Shown: positions 22,904-34,929 of the stretch, one piece after another
Layout of the letters: the number at the start of each line of letters is the position of its first letter
Position numbering within the stretch: position 1 is the first letter of the stretch
Assembly: GCA_964034945.1 (NCBI GenBank)
Contig: OZ035961.1
Coordinates: 66,438,031-66,502,030, forward strand
Reading direction: 5' to 3'
From: Chrysopilus asiliformis
Taxonomy: Eukaryota > Arthropoda > Insecta > Diptera > Rhagionidae
DNA: 64,000 nucleotides
Notes under the pieces: generated by a model
Database searches by the model: none
Told to the model about the DNA's origin: nothing
What the model saw: the letters and a program-made list of their open reading frames with translations, nothing else
Program-made: the position numbers and the translations under genes

Positions 22904-23188
22904 AAACGTTGGAAATGTGGAATAGATTTCCAGACGTCAAACCATTAGTGTTACCCGAGTGAAGGAAATTGTATTGGAAGTCAAACCTGCATTAGTGTGC
23001 TGTATCCACCAACACAATTAAAAGAAAGTTGAATATGTGCACATAACTCGCTTGTCGATAATTATCGACAGTTCCCTCAGAATCCCTATACTGGAAAAAA
23101 ATTTCAGCCCGATATCTCAATTATTCTGTGTTTTATTTAAATACAAAATTGTTATGTGCTTGTTGAAAGACCCAATATCATAGATTAG

Positions 23189-24570
23189 AGAGTTACGCCC
23201 GTCGTACACTTCAGCTAAGCTATGTGAGCGAGGCTAGCTATAGTTACCTATCTTAGCTGGATTAGCTCATCTCGTTGCACACTTGAGCTAAGCTACACGG
23301 CGATATTTTCGGTAAATGTATCCCATCAGTTGTATTTGCGAAGTCGCCAGCGAAGTCGTTCGCGTAGTTGAGGTCTGCAGTAGGATTCTTGGCAAAAATC
23401 GATAAATAACGATCTGGAAAGATCGCTAAGGGTATTATTGTGCACAGGTGGTTAATTTTCCCTCTGGTGGTGAAAATTTAAATACAATCTTGACAGTAGC
23501 GGCAAATTTAAAATTTGTTTTAAATTCAACATATTTTGAAAAGTGAACAAATAACAATTTTCTTTCGAAAAAGTCTAATATTTAGCTGTGAAAAGTATTT
23601 ATATAAGTCGGGCGGCCAGCCAGCAGTTTTTTATGCAATTCTAGATGGATTTCCGCACACTTTTCCTTTGAAAAACAACATAGAAAAGTCTCCGAAAATC
23701 GTTTTAGAATTTCCCCGGATTAGTCAAATGAAAAGGTTTTACGTTTTTGGGAAAAAATTTTAACAATCACAACAAAAAAATGTCACAGAAATAAATAAAA
23801 ATGGTTGAGGTTAAATACAAAAGATTTTTTCTTGCTGTCAGCAATTTCGATTGAATTCAATTTCATTGCACTTTCTTGCTGCCAACATGTGTTTCCCTTC
23901 CTCTTTCCGCACTACAACCGGTTTCCGCTGTTGGCCTCCACAAGCAAGAGTAATTTTCATTTCGCTGTGCGTGAAAGATTTTTTTTCATCAGCGGTTTGA
24001 AAATTTCAACTTGATCACAAGGTAAAGGCGAATTTAATTTCGTTTTTTTAAGGAAAAGGGAAATGCGAGTAATGTTTAGACAATTAAGGGACGCATTCAA
24101 CATTTTATTTCGTTTTTGCCAACGTGACAACAATTAAACAACATTCTTAAGTGGACGAAACTCAAACATTAGTGTTTATCGACTGGTCCGAGAGCAGTCG
24201 ATATTAAAAATCGTATTGGAAGGCTCAGCATTGCCAGAGTCATAGTCGAGGGTAATTTTATTGGAAAGTTGACAGCGAGAAACAAATACAACGCCATTTT
24301 ATATCACTACCACAAACGTAAAAGCTCTTATTCGTATTTATGGATAACGACATCGCTATGGATAACCACATCGTTAAAAGTGCCAAGAATCCTACTGCTG
24401 AACTGCGCGAGCGAGCTTAGTCCGTGTCGCCTATGACTAGGCGACGTAGTTTCATAGTTTCGCTGAAGAGTGCGGTCACCAATGCAAATGCTAAGGATTT
24501 TACTTTCAGCGAGAAACTTTGCTCACGTAATGGAGCTCGCTTAGCAGAAGTGTACGACAGGCGTTACTCT
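23189..24570. mobile_element. 1.4-kb long-TIR element
   Basis: Outer TIRs of about 32 bp (left 23189-23220, right 24539-24570) share GTCGTACACTTC. A second exact pair, GCAGTAGGATTCTTGGCA, lies at 23377-23394 and inverted at 24381-24398, so the arms run for about 200 bp with an insertion on the right. The interior is A+T-rich without recognisable transposase. The TSD is unclear. The 75- and 86-codon frames here are not convincing. Confidence 0.6.
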
Positions 24571-24961
24571 ATGCTTATATTTCGGAAATGTGAAAAAGGT
24601 AGGGGAATGTATAGTGATTGGAACACGAAGCCGTCAGGTGCAGACGATATGTATATTTGGAATGACTCGTTTTTATTGATATAGTACGAACTTCACCCAG
24701 AAATTTCACGAGAAAATGAATATTCTAGATAAATAAGCACTTAAGCTTAAAGGCGCAATGTTAAAATGGCTCCTAGTGGGATTTCAGAGCAAACATGCCT
24801 GACCTAATAAGAGGAATTTTTTCAGATGTGAAAACATCCACAAAAATAATATAGCTTTTTGTTATATTTTTCACTAGAATCTGTATTCGGCTTTACCCGG
24901 CTAGAAGTGTGAATACGTTAAAATTCTATTGTAGAAAAACCAAATTCAGTTGGGCCCAGAT
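24571..24961. other. Spacer, nothing recognised
   Basis: A+T-rich DNA without features. Confidence 0.45.
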
Positions 24962-25106
24962 AGAGTGGTGCGTGTATTATAAATTCTGGCATGTACGATA
25001 TCAATAAAATACTAAACAAAAACTTTTGTTATGGCATTAATATTCCCTCACAATAAAAAATTCAATTTTTGAAAATTCATTTTCGAATAAATGCACGCAC
25101 CACTCT
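24962..25106. mobile_element. 145-bp MITE
   Basis: TIR AGAGTGGTGCGTGYATTWAT at both ends around an A+T-rich middle. Too short to code, and the TSD is not evident. Confidence 0.55.
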
Positions 25107-25126
25107 GAAGAAGGCCTAGAAAACAC

Positions 25127-25301
25127 ATTGACCGTCAACAGAATCTGTCATCAACGGTTTATAGTCCACGTTCTATCCACCCTTAATGGTTGATTATTAA
25201 TGTTTTAAAGTGTTTTTCAGTGTTTTTTCGTGAATCTAACGCGGTATAGATAATCTAATGGCGTGCAAAAGCCCTCAACGTGATTATGGTTGACGGTCAA
25301 T
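25127..25301. mobile_element. 175-bp MITE
   Basis: Exact 13-bp ends ATTGACCGTCAAC / GTTGACGGTCAAT, with further partial pairing (GAATC/GATTA). It starts 20 bp after the preceding MITE. The TSD is not resolved. Confidence 0.55.
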
Positions 25302-25917
25302 CATTTTTTGTTTGGCCGTCTGGATTTACGATACGAAAAAGCAAATTGTTTGGCATGTCGAATGTTAAAACTCAGAAAAAAATGTTGCCTGGTATAAAAA
25401 ACACTTTAGAACATTTCCAAGAATATTGAAAAAAAAGTTCGAAAAATTACAAACGTTAGAAAAATAAGCAACAATTTTTTTTTTATTCGAAAAAAATTTC
25501 ATTTGGCGAATATATCAAGAAAAAATATTCGGTATGAAAATATTTTGTATGTATGTTTGAAAATTGTCAAATGTAAAGTGGCAATACAATTTCTGAATGT
25601 TTATTTTATACGTGGGACAGTTTGACGGGGCAGGCACATGATAGATTTCATAAAATATGGAGCAGACTTCATTTTTTAAGAGGAAGGTCTCAGTTAAAAG
25701 CCGCTAGTATATTACTTTGTTGGTCATCTGCTGTGCTTAGTCACTGTATCGCAAAGTCAAAATTCATTTTTATTAAAAATTTCACGGGAACAGTTAACAC
25801 CACTAATTTTACAAACGATCCTTGAAAACGGTCGTAAGGAAAATTACCCAACGCAAGATTACGAAAACTATTTTTTTTAATTTAGGAAAAATAAGTTTCT
25901 CATTTAAAAACATCGGT
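25302..25917. other. Spacer, nothing recognised
   Basis: A+T-rich DNA. The 67-codon frame at 25622 lacks recognisable domains. Confidence 0.45.
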
Positions 25918-26293
25918 TTGATCTGACGGCAGTTTGACGGGTTCGATAGTTTTTCCACGAAAGGGTAACATACAGGAAAAAAGAAGATGCGAATTCACTT
26001 TACCCCCACCTCTTATTCCACTACATTTCAATGGGTCTGTGTTGGAGCTCAGTAATTTTCCCGCGAAAGATTAACATAGAGGGAAAATTAAGCTTCAGAT
26101 TCACTTTACCCCCTATGGGTTACTTCACCCATTACTCGGGCTATTTTCTAATAGGCCTATGTTGAAACCAAGCCTATAGTAAACATGCATGCCAAATTTC
26201 AGGTCAATCGTTTCAGCCGTTTTGAAGTGGAAGTGAATTAAACAGACAGACAGAGACAGACACCAATTCATTTTAATATTTATATTAGTAGGA
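25918..26293 (-). mobile_element. Helentron-like family D copy
   Basis: On the minus strand it reads TATTAATATA-type head, CCAATTCATTTTAA / TGTCTGTCTCTGTCTGTC tract, then 'aaacggctgaaacgattgacctgaaatttgg' and repeated 'ttcccgcgaaag..taacatag' blocks with TTTACCCCC runs. Same order as 46806-47320 and 33331-33640. Non-coding. Confidence 0.6.
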
Positions 26294-28148
26294 TGAGCTG
26301 TAAGCCGAGAAATTCCAATAGAGTTTAACGCTAAAAAAGTCAAGTAAAAGCCATGAATCAGAAATGATACACAAATATGTATTTCATGAATTTCAATTAA
26401 CACTAAGCGGTTTAAAACAAATAGTATGATAAAATTTGAAATTTTTGAATTATAGTTTTGATTGCATGGCAATTGTAGTTTTCTTCATGGTTTTTTCGCG
26501 GCTTTTTTCCACTTTTCCATATTTAGAGGTAAATAACATGAAACCAGACTTTAGCAAGATGTTGCAAAATGATGAAAAAATTCAAATCTGATCGAAAAAA
26601 ATACACCGAATCATCAAAAATTTTAAACCGGGCCAAATAAGTTATTTCGTCCAGGGCCGCTGCAATAAAAATGGTGCGCTAGCTCGCCCACAATCTCTTC
26701 GGATTTTATACATATATAGTTCTCTACAAATGCTAAGAAGAGCTAGCCCAATTAGACGAACTTGTCCTATGGCATTTCTATGTTCAGCCGACAATGTTGA
26801 CACGAGAAGCGTGGCCAAAATTGGCAAAGACTGGCGTATTCGCGGAAAAAAATATTCACTACATTTCTCTAATATTTCGATTGCAGTAAAACTACCGGTG
26901 ATTGCTTTCTATTTTCACAAAATTTCGTAATCATTCAACAAATTTCGTAATCATTCAATCTAGATAGATTCATTTTGCTGGTACATCGGTTGAATCTCTT
27001 TCAGGTATTCCTTTGCTTCGTTTATTTTTTTTAGAAATTTTGATTCTCAGGAGGGTAAACTCAAATGCTGAAATGATTCCATCGACAGTTAGGGAATTTC
27101 ACTATTTCTGCTGCTACCGCAGTTGGTCACCACATGATTGGAATTACAATGATCGGCAGCAACAAAACGTTGGCAGCTGGCAGATGAAATACATTGACTT
27201 AACGACAGTGAAAAGTAATTTCAGATAATAATTTATGCTCTATAAGACACCAGTTTGTGGTTTCCTATGATGCTTTAATAGACCGTTAGTAAATGTATTA
27301 TCCACCACATGCCTCAATAAGGCGTTAAGTCTATTAGTGTTTATGTTGGTCATGGCATCAAGAAGATTAGACATCCTCGTTCATTTTTGGGAGATACTTC
27401 AATTAAGGTAAAAACTGATGTCTCATAAGAAGGGACGTCTTAGAGGACTCTAAATAGGTAGTAAATTAGTGCATCACGACCGAATATAAAGCGTCCAGAC
27501 GTTAGATTCCGTTCCTTGGGTATAGTTTTCTAAATTATTAAAACTGGTATGTATGTAGGAATGATTATTAAAGTTACTTTACTATACTGACTGACAACAA
27601 TAACGTAGTAAACTACAGAACAGGCGATGGGCAGATAAAATTATAAAAAGTAAATGTTCGTAAGATCTTAAAAGATGAATAACGTTAAAATATAAAATTA
27701 CGAAAATTGAATCTGGCTGTACTATTTCGATTAATAAACATCAATCCTACATGTATAGAAAGTACACAAAAAAATATTTAATACAAATAATCTAAATGTA
27801 ACCCAAACACAAATCACTTTCCGTTAAATTAATAAAAAAGCCCAAAGGTTATTTACTTTATTGAGGTTCAAGTCAGATATTCAGATATTTTCATAAATTT
27901 AGTGTGTCGAATATGGGATAGCATACGAAATTAATAAAGAAGAATATTTGCGGTTTAATCCAAGACTATTTGATCTCTTTTCCATCCTATAAAATCAGCT
28001 TTATAACAAATTAATTTTCCGAACACTTTTCGGAGTCAATCAAGTGAATTAAAGCTTCTCACTCCTTAATAATAAATAGTCTTTCATGTGTTTGCATAAT
28101 TTTCAAACTTTCATCAGCTCCTCTCTCATTTTTGAACTAGGGACTTCA
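26294..28148. other. Spacer with one small repeat fragment
   Basis: No gene or paired termini found. 27403-27470 (GTCTCATAAGAAGGGACG, GGTAGTAAATTAGTG) resembles the left end of the composite at 46043. The 115-codon frame at 26125 lies partly in the family D copy and is not credible. Confidence 0.4.
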
Positions 28149-28156
28149 CCGCTGAC

Positions 28157-28981
28157 CAGTGTTGCCGAAAGTTCAAGAGCAAAATTCCCTATGTGTAGGT
28201 ACAACACGTATGATTTTTCCCTACTTGGAGAGTCATTTTTCCCTACATTTTTCCCTACAGCAAAAACGATGAAATTTAAATTTTGGAATAAGAATATACT
28301 ATATAGGAATAGCTTAAAACAGAATAATTCATTGTGTAACAAAAAATAAATAAAGAGATAATAATTCTGATTCTTATTTATAAGCAAATGATTAAATAAA
28401 CATAAGTCTCTAGCTAAATCCATGCGCCCGCAATCGGCGCCATAGACAGACGGACGGACGGACATGCTAAATTCAACTTTTTTTTTATCATTCTAAACAC
28501 ACTGGTGTAATTCATTTTTGTGTGTGATAACAGGATCTTGGCGTTATAAACGGTAAGGCAAATTTAACATACCCTTTGGTTTTACCAAATGACAAATTGA
28601 ATTTTGCATGAATTTTGAATATCTCAAAAACGGTCCTTCTTATCAAAAAAGTCCAAGAACAAAAGTTATTTAGGATATGATTCTACATCAAACTCCCATA
28701 CATCAAAATCCGATTGGAATAACTTTTAAAAAATTTTATTGAAAAGTTTGACTTCAAAGTGAAATTTTGATACAACTGTTCGCCATTCACTTAAACTTCG
28801 AATAATGCCATCATACGGGTTTTCAATAATTGCCAGATTAGCAATTATAGCTTTTGTTATGTTATTTTGTAAATATTGGAATTTCCCTACAAATAGATGA
28901 ATTTTGAGAAAACTTCCCTACGCTTAATTTTAGGTTAAATTTCCCTACTGTAGGGAAAAATCCCTACATTCGGCAACACTG
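28157..28981. mobile_element. hAT-type MITE, TSD CCGCTGAC
   Basis: TIR CAGTGTTGCCGAA at both ends, and a perfect 8-bp duplication CCGCTGAC at 28149-28156 and 28982-28989, diagnostic for hAT. Both subterminal regions are filled with the motif TTCCCTAC in many copies (28187-28262 and 28880-28965). No transposase remains. A rearranged family A copy was inserted later. Confidence 0.9.
28395..28865. mobile_element. Rearranged family A copy inside the hAT MITE
   Basis: 28395-28590 is the head half on the minus strand (GACAGACGGACGGACGG tract, TACCCTTTGGTTTTACC). 28605-28865 is the tail half on the plus strand, with the terminal hairpin and GCTTTTGTTATGTT. The halves therefore face opposite ways with the middle lost, through an internal inversion or two partial copies. 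Confidence 0.65.
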
Positions 28982-28989
28982 CCGCTGAC

Positions 28990-29145
28990 TTGAATATAGC
29001 CTTCCCCTACCAAACGGCTCTGCCTCGTGCTGAACTACGTCAAATATACTTTAAAATTTCAAAACATACATGATATCCATTACAGGCTGAAGGATCAATA
29101 AAATTATTCAGCGAATAAAACCAATTTATTACAGCAAATTAAATA
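28990..29145. other. Short spacer
   Basis: Nothing recognised. Confidence 0.4.
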
Positions 29146-30060
29146 TTGGTTTCACCATACAGGTATAAACATTGTTCTGTGCTATTTCATGAATCGCAGG
29201 CACCTATTGGCCGCGTTCAGACGTGGTGGAAACTGGTTGACTTCACCAAGTTTCCACTCGATTTTACTGGCCAAACGCTATCGGCTGTATGCGGGGAATT
29301 CATCTGCTGGCTAGGCCGGGTCACAGAAATATATCCCATAGAATGCGCCTTACTTGAAAAGCCCGTATAAAGAAATGGGCCAAAAACACTAATGCTTTCT
29401 CTATTTTCATAAGCCTAAAATTTATTTGCATACCATAGTGAAATGAATCCAGAATTGCCAACTTTGCTTTTATCAAGTTTCAAATGAAAAATGAATTTTA
29501 GCTTTTAAGTGAACTACAGACATTCTATATTCCAAAACGAAGTATGATATATTTATCTCCTTTCCCCATAATAATATTTTGACATTTCAGTGGCCTATTT
29601 GAGATAGCAAAACACGATATCTATTCTAATTCCGATATCTGTGGACCGGGTGAACTTGGTTGAAAACACATACACACATAGAGTTCAATGGTGGGCGTTC
29701 ACAAAATTTTTCTAGCTACACGCACACATTGACATAGCATGTGTAAATACACTGCAGCGCAAAAGTTGAAAAACACTACGTGAGAACGCAAGCAGAGTTT
29801 TTCACCCAGAGTAACTCGGTTGATTTCACCTACGTGAGAACGCGGCAATTTAGTGCTCAGAATATCAAATGTCAAATTCAGTGTGGATATGTTATGCATG
29901 TAAGCGGCTATTTGAACGTTTTCTTGACTTGTTTGGATATCCAATTTGATCGCCGAAAATATTCGAATGAATAGATAAGTCAAGTAACTGAATGCCTGAA
30001 AAATGGAAAATCAAACTCATTTTAGAACTTTAGTGTGGATTTAGAACTTTAGTGTGGATG
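29146..30060. repeat. Dispersed repeat split by a MITE
   Basis: 29146-29208 and 29848-30060 together match 20215-20520 (TTCTGTGCTATTTC, then CAGAATATC, TTTGAACGTTTTCTTGA, GAATGCCTGAAAA). The break is the MITE at 29209-29847. The nature of the parent repeat is unknown. Confidence 0.5.
29209..29847. mobile_element. 639-bp Harbinger-like MITE
   Basis: Ends GGCCGCGTTC and TGCCGCGTTC (inverse), with TIR similarity over about 40 bp, and 3-bp ATT duplications at 29206-29208 and 29848-29850. The related sequence at 20368-20392 lacks the insert and reads through TATTTA, so the target can be inferred. A second ACGTGAGAACGC box lies at 29777. No coding. Confidence 0.65.
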
Positions 30061-31074
30061 ACTTCGTAACACGTGAAATTCGAATTAAAATGACCTTTCC
30101 CCTTCGACCAACAGTTTTGTGCTTTTTTACTTCGTCCATTTATACTTGATTTCTTGCCATGTTTGTAAACAATGGAAGGCATGAAAACTGCTGTCAACAG
30201 GATGAGCGAGAAAGAATGATTTCTTTGTGAAACAGGAACATGTTCATGTTGTGTAAAAAACTTTGTAGTTTACTAGAACAGGCCTGCTCAACCTTTTTGT
30301 TGGAAACTAAAGTTCGACTTTTTTTAATCCAACTGCATCGAGATCTACCCATATACGTGTGGTTACACGGCAGTAATCCTAAAAATAAACCATTTCACGT
30401 TTGCGATAACACGCAGCGTCTCGCATCGCCTAATGTGAACAGGCTCGTGAATTCTAAATCGAAACTAAACTATTCAAACAAATTTTAAACATGAGTCAAA
30501 TTCAAAGAAACCGCGAGAATCTAGTAATTTTCAAGTTTTCAATACCTACTTAAAATAGGCAAGTAAAATAAAATTTAAAATAAGGTATCTAAGTAAAATA
30601 AGCCACTTACTTTAACAGCAAAAAAACAAAAAAAAACGGAGAAGTAGATAGTGTGATCACTTAATTTTCACTTTCCCTTTTTTTTAATATTTGTGTTTAC
30701 AAAAAATTTTTTTTTAACATTTTCAATCTGTAGTAGAAGATCAACCCAAATTCGTGTCGCGATTGACTGGTTGGGCAGCCCTGTACTAGAAGGTGCAGAT
30801 TTTGTTGCTATACGGTACCCAAAACATGTTTTTCATGTTTTTGTTGCTATACGGTGCCCAAAAAAAAACTTTTCATGAACGCTTTTGATACCTTTAAAAA
30901 ACGTCAGTTTCGTTACATTGTGGTATCCAAATTTTTGAGCGTCGCGAAACATGATATTAAGGGACTGTAAAGCCAACACGACTTTAGGGTGTTTTAATGG
31001 GGCTCTGTTCCTATTCTGGGGCGGCGGTCAGAACCAAAGAGTTGGGACGCATGGAGTGATAATTTTATTATTTC
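30061..31074. other. Spacer, nothing recognised
   Basis: A+T-rich, with a local duplication near 30803-30875 (TTGTTGCTATACGGTRCCCA twice). The small ORFs are not credible. Confidence 0.4.
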
Positions 31075-31414
31075 TGACTTTTGTTCTAGATAAGACTACT
31101 GAAAAACGCGTAGTTTCGGAGGTAATAACAGAAAATGAAATTACGATTTCTAAAAAACCGCCATTTTGGTTACTTGCGGTTAACCGATCTCCACCAAAAG
31201 TCCCATTTCAGGACCAAACACGCCCGTAAAATTCCATGGGTTTAGCTCTATTTGTTATTGAGAAAACTTCTACACAGACTAACAGACAAAAAGACATTTT
31301 TGTAATAATGGTCCAAGCGTCTCAGGAGTGATCGGGAAATATTTTTTAGGCAAAATTAAGAGGTCGAAATTTTCATGAATACAATACTTTATTATACTAC
31401 GTATAAGAAAGTAA
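31075..31414 (-). mobile_element. Family B copy, truncated
   Basis: Retains about 340 bp of the head half of family B on the minus strand: 'aaaaaccgccattttgg', 'tcccatttcaggacc', ACACAGACTAACAGAC, TCAGGAGTGATCGGGAAAT, GACCTCTTAATTTTG (inverse), ending at TATACTACGTATAAGAAAGT. Everything beyond the middle is missing. Confidence 0.65.
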
Positions 31415-31726
31415 TTAGTCAACGCTATCGGTGAACAAATGTTGTTACCGAAATTTGTTTTGTATGTTAAGACCACATACTGACGTCGGAAAAGAAATGT
31501 GTGGAAAGAAATGACTTTAAACAATTACTTAGAAAACTTTTAGAAAAGGAAAATTTTTGGGCTTCTGAAATATTTTTTTAAAGTTAGGAAAAATAAGTTT
31601 CGAGATTAAAAACTTCGCTTTGAGATTGGTTTGTGTGCGAGCTGTGTTTAAAAAAATCTTATTTGTCAACTTATATAATTTTTTAAAGATTGGGTTAAAT
31701 TTAAACCGTCTTACTTGACTCCTCAA

Positions 31727-31850
31727 CTCACGGGATACTTTTTGGTGGACTTTTGTTGAAGCTGGACCCCAGCAAACACTTATGCCAAATTTCCAACCCG
31801 CGAAAGAGTAACATAGAGCAAAAACTAAGCTTCGAACTCTTCTGAAAAAA
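31727..31850 (-). repeat. Family D fragment
   Basis: GGACCCCAGCAAACA, TGCCAAATTTCCAACC and CGCGAAAGAGTAACATAGAG match one module of the family D array at 47013-47320. Confidence 0.5.
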
Positions 31851-33330
31851 GCACAAATTAGGAAATAATTTTATATTTTGTAAAGCTTTAACAAAATACT
31901 CGTTAATTGTATTCCCGATAACAACGTCACGGGTCTCCAACCAAACGTCAAATGAAAAGAAGCCGGGATTCACAATTGGATAATAATCAAAGCAAGCCAC
32001 AAATGTATAAATCAAGGTACCGCATAGTAATCGTTCCTATAAAATATGGGAAAGCGATTATAGGAGTCATTGCACCAATTTGTAGCAAAGGCTTCCATAA
32101 CTATTGGAACTAGTCCTAGTTTGTGTGGAATCATTACTATGTAAGGGCTGAGAGAAAAATGGACACATTCCAATAAAAGTAGCACCGGAATAGAATTCAT
32201 TCCTTTCATGCTAGGTTTGAGTCCTGTACAAAAGGGAATGTCGCCCTATATTTTGTCGTAGCCAGTCTAACATATACAATAATCTCTCCCATGTAACACG
32301 TTGGAGTCTTTACCATAATTTTGGGAATCGTTACACCGAAAAAAAAGAAAACGATTTTTGGTAGAATGTGTCCTAAAAAATTTGGGAGCTGTTACAACTT
32401 TTTTATAGGAATGACTCTTATATTTGGCCACTATGCCGTTTTTCCCATAAATATGGGACTGGAGCATGGGATTTTGGTGGAACGGTTCCTATATGTTTTT
32501 TCCGTGTAGTTCCTTTGCTTTTGAGCTTAAAATGATCCTGTCCTTTTTAAATTCGGTAAAAAAAATTTCTATATTTTGAATTAAAAAAACATAAAAATAT
32601 CAAAAAATGGAAAAAACGAAATCAAGTCGCGACTGGAACTCGATTTTTGTATTCCGGGCACTTTGCCACTGGTCCATGCATTCTTCTGGTGAATATTGGT
32701 CGAAATTAGTACATTAAGCCAAATTTTAAAAATGACAAAGAAATTACCGATTTAATTGATTTTTACATAATTTAAACAAAGTGCTTCTGCTGATTTGCAA
32801 TTTAAAATATTTCTATTGAAAATATATTTAAGAAATCCGAAAAACGAACAAAAAATATGTGTCTATGAACTTTCATGGAAACTATTTTTCATCAAAGTCT
32901 TTTAAAGTAGTTTAAAGTAATTACTTTGAATAAGATGAGAAATGGTACTTTTTAATGTGCTTTTTTCAAAACGGTTAAAAAGTACACTGAAAAATCGGTT
33001 AAACGTACATTCCAAAGCCATTTTAAAGTGCTTTCGTTTAAAAGATTGGTGTGTACTTTACAATTGCAATACGATCATTATAAAGTGGCAAATGCCTAAA
33101 TATGGGCATTTCCTTCCCTCTTTACCTTTGCCTAAGCTTGGAATTGGATTGTAATTGTTTTTAGTTATTTGTATTTCTATTTTTCCGTAATTTTTTAAAA
33201 GTATTTCGGATTTAGTTGGATGGCGAAGAGTTTCCCCTAGTTTTGAAGCGTTTTCCCCTTTTCCCCTATTAACAATTTTTGTAGTCAAATTCCCCGCAAA
33301 AAGGGGAATTCCCCTCGATATAGCATCACT
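31851..33330. other. Spacer with a weak inverted repeat and a hAT-like tip
   Basis: CATAGTAATCGTTCC (32025) and GGAATCATTACTATG (32128) form a loose inverted pair. At 33300-33331 GGGGAATTCCCCTCGATATA followed by GCATCACTG reads on the minus strand as a CAGTGATGC hAT-like tip with GGGGAA repeats inside. No partner end found, and no credible ORF. Confidence 0.35.
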
Positions 33331-33640
33331 GCTTCGGAGTCACTTTATCCCCTCCCCTTGCTCCCCACCTCTTAGGCTACTCTCCAATCGGTCTATGTGA
33401 GAGATGGGCCTCCGAGGATTATCTATGCCGAATTTCAGGCCAATCGGCTCTGTAGTTTTTCCGCGAAAGAGTAGCATAGAATAAAAAGTAAGTTCCGGAT
33501 TCACTTTACTCTCTCTCCCTACTCCCCCCATACAGCAAGCATCCATGCCAAACCAGGCCTACAGCAAGCATCCATGCCAACTTTCTGGTCAGACAGACAG
33601 ATAGACTGACATCAACTCATTTTTATATATTAGCACGATT
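33331..33640 (-). mobile_element. Helentron-like family D copy
   Basis: Minus-strand order matches family D: TATATAAAAATGAGTTGATG, GTCTATCTGTCTGTC, then two modules with GAAATTCGGCATAG / CGGAAAAACTAC. A short direct repeat 'aggcctacagcaagcatccatgcc' lies at 33530-33580. Confidence 0.55.
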
Positions 33641-34010
33641 TTCGGGCTATAGGTCATATTAGATAGTACAATAGAATAATACAATAAAATTGAATTTTAA
33701 ATAGAAACAATTAGGAATCGGAAAAGATTTTTTTGAAAGGACACATCAATATTCGATTCTGAGAATCAATGTTTGAACTCTGTTACGCCCAGTCATCACA
33801 TACTTGAAAATAAGCGAAATAATTTAGATCAAATATGATGATTAAACGCAAACGTTAACTCACCCAGAAATGAAAAGTTTTTTCCTTGTTTTCCTCCAGT
33901 TTTCCTCCAACCCCTCGGAACACTGCAAATATCAACATATTTGATGAATATTTATGATTTACCACTTAAACAAATTTCACTTATCCACCGCGCGATCCAC
34001 TTTGTTTATG
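33641..34010. other. Spacer, nothing recognised
   Basis: A+T-rich DNA without features. Confidence 0.45.
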
Positions 34011-34592
34011 TTTATACCCGTATGGTGAAACCAAAGGGTGTATTAACTTTGCCTTACCGTTTGTAACGCCAAGATCCCGTCATCACACACAAAAATGAAT
34101 TACACCAGTGTGTTTAGAAAGATAAAAAAAGTTGAATTTAGCATGTTCGTCCGTCTGTCCGTCCGTCCGTGTGTCTGTCCGTCTGTCTGTCTGTCCGTCT
34201 GTCTGTGGCGCGGGTTGCGGGCGCACGGATTGAGCTAGAGACTTGAAATTTTGCACAGATCCGTTTTTCGTAAAATGCGAGGCTAAGTTCGTTAATGGGC
34301 AAAAATGGACCATTAGGGGGGGTACCCCCCATACGAACGAAATCGTTTTTTGTTAATATCTCAAAAACGGTGCATCTTATCAAAAAAGTCCAAGAACAAA
34401 AGTTATTTAGGATATGATTCTACATAAAACTCCCATACATCAAAATCCGATTGGAATAAATTTTAAAAAATCTTATTGGAAGGTTTGACTTCAAAGTGGA
34501 ATTTTGGTATAACTGTTCGAATTTTGATACGAATATCACCATACGGGTCTCCAATGATTGCCAGATTGGCAATTATAGCTTTTGTTATGTTT
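34011..34592 (+). mobile_element. Family A, complete copy
   Basis: TATACCCGTATGGTGAAACC head, a (GTCY)n tract at 34146-34205, a GGGGGGTACCCCCC palindrome at 34315-34328, the terminal hairpin at 34556-34575 and the TTGTTATGTT tail in a T-run. The palindrome is shared with other copies (16397, 36687, 50337) and is a family landmark. Confidence 0.75.
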
Positions 34593-34929
34593 TGATCTGT
34601 CAAAACACACGGAGAACTTTTCAAGGTGATTACAAAGAGTGCGTCCAGTGAGACGCACACACAAGTCGGATGAAATAAATGGAAACAGGATGCAAACTCA
34701 ATACGACAACGTTTAACGAAATTTAAAGTATTCAATAAAATTTCATTAGTCTTTTTTCTTTGAATATTACAAAGACTTGTTTAATTTTCAGCTGTTCACG
34801 ACAACACAGTTTTTCCCTTATGTTTTATTACACAACATTTCATGGTCCTTCGAGCCAGATTCCTGGATGTTGGATTAATAATATTTGCTAGATTTTCCAT
34901 AAAACAAAAGTATGCATTTTTTACTTCAA

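Larger units (their letters stand above)
22056..23175 (+). mobile_element. mariner/Tc1-class element, internally deleted and invaded
   Basis: TIRs share GGGTCTTTCAACAA then GACATA/CACATA (left 22056-22080, right 23150-23175), with TA at both flanks (22054-22055, 23176-23177). It encodes a shortened transposase (22168-22461). Between the transposase stop and the right end it holds an unrelated Harbinger transposase fragment (about 22530-23090). Confidence 0.85.

Noticed and set aside
24424..24684. 86-codon ORF
   Set aside because: Overlaps the right TIR of the 23189 element and shows no domain.
28086..28465. Overlapping 87- and 120-codon ORFs
   Set aside because: They run across hAT and family A DNA in both strands with no domain.
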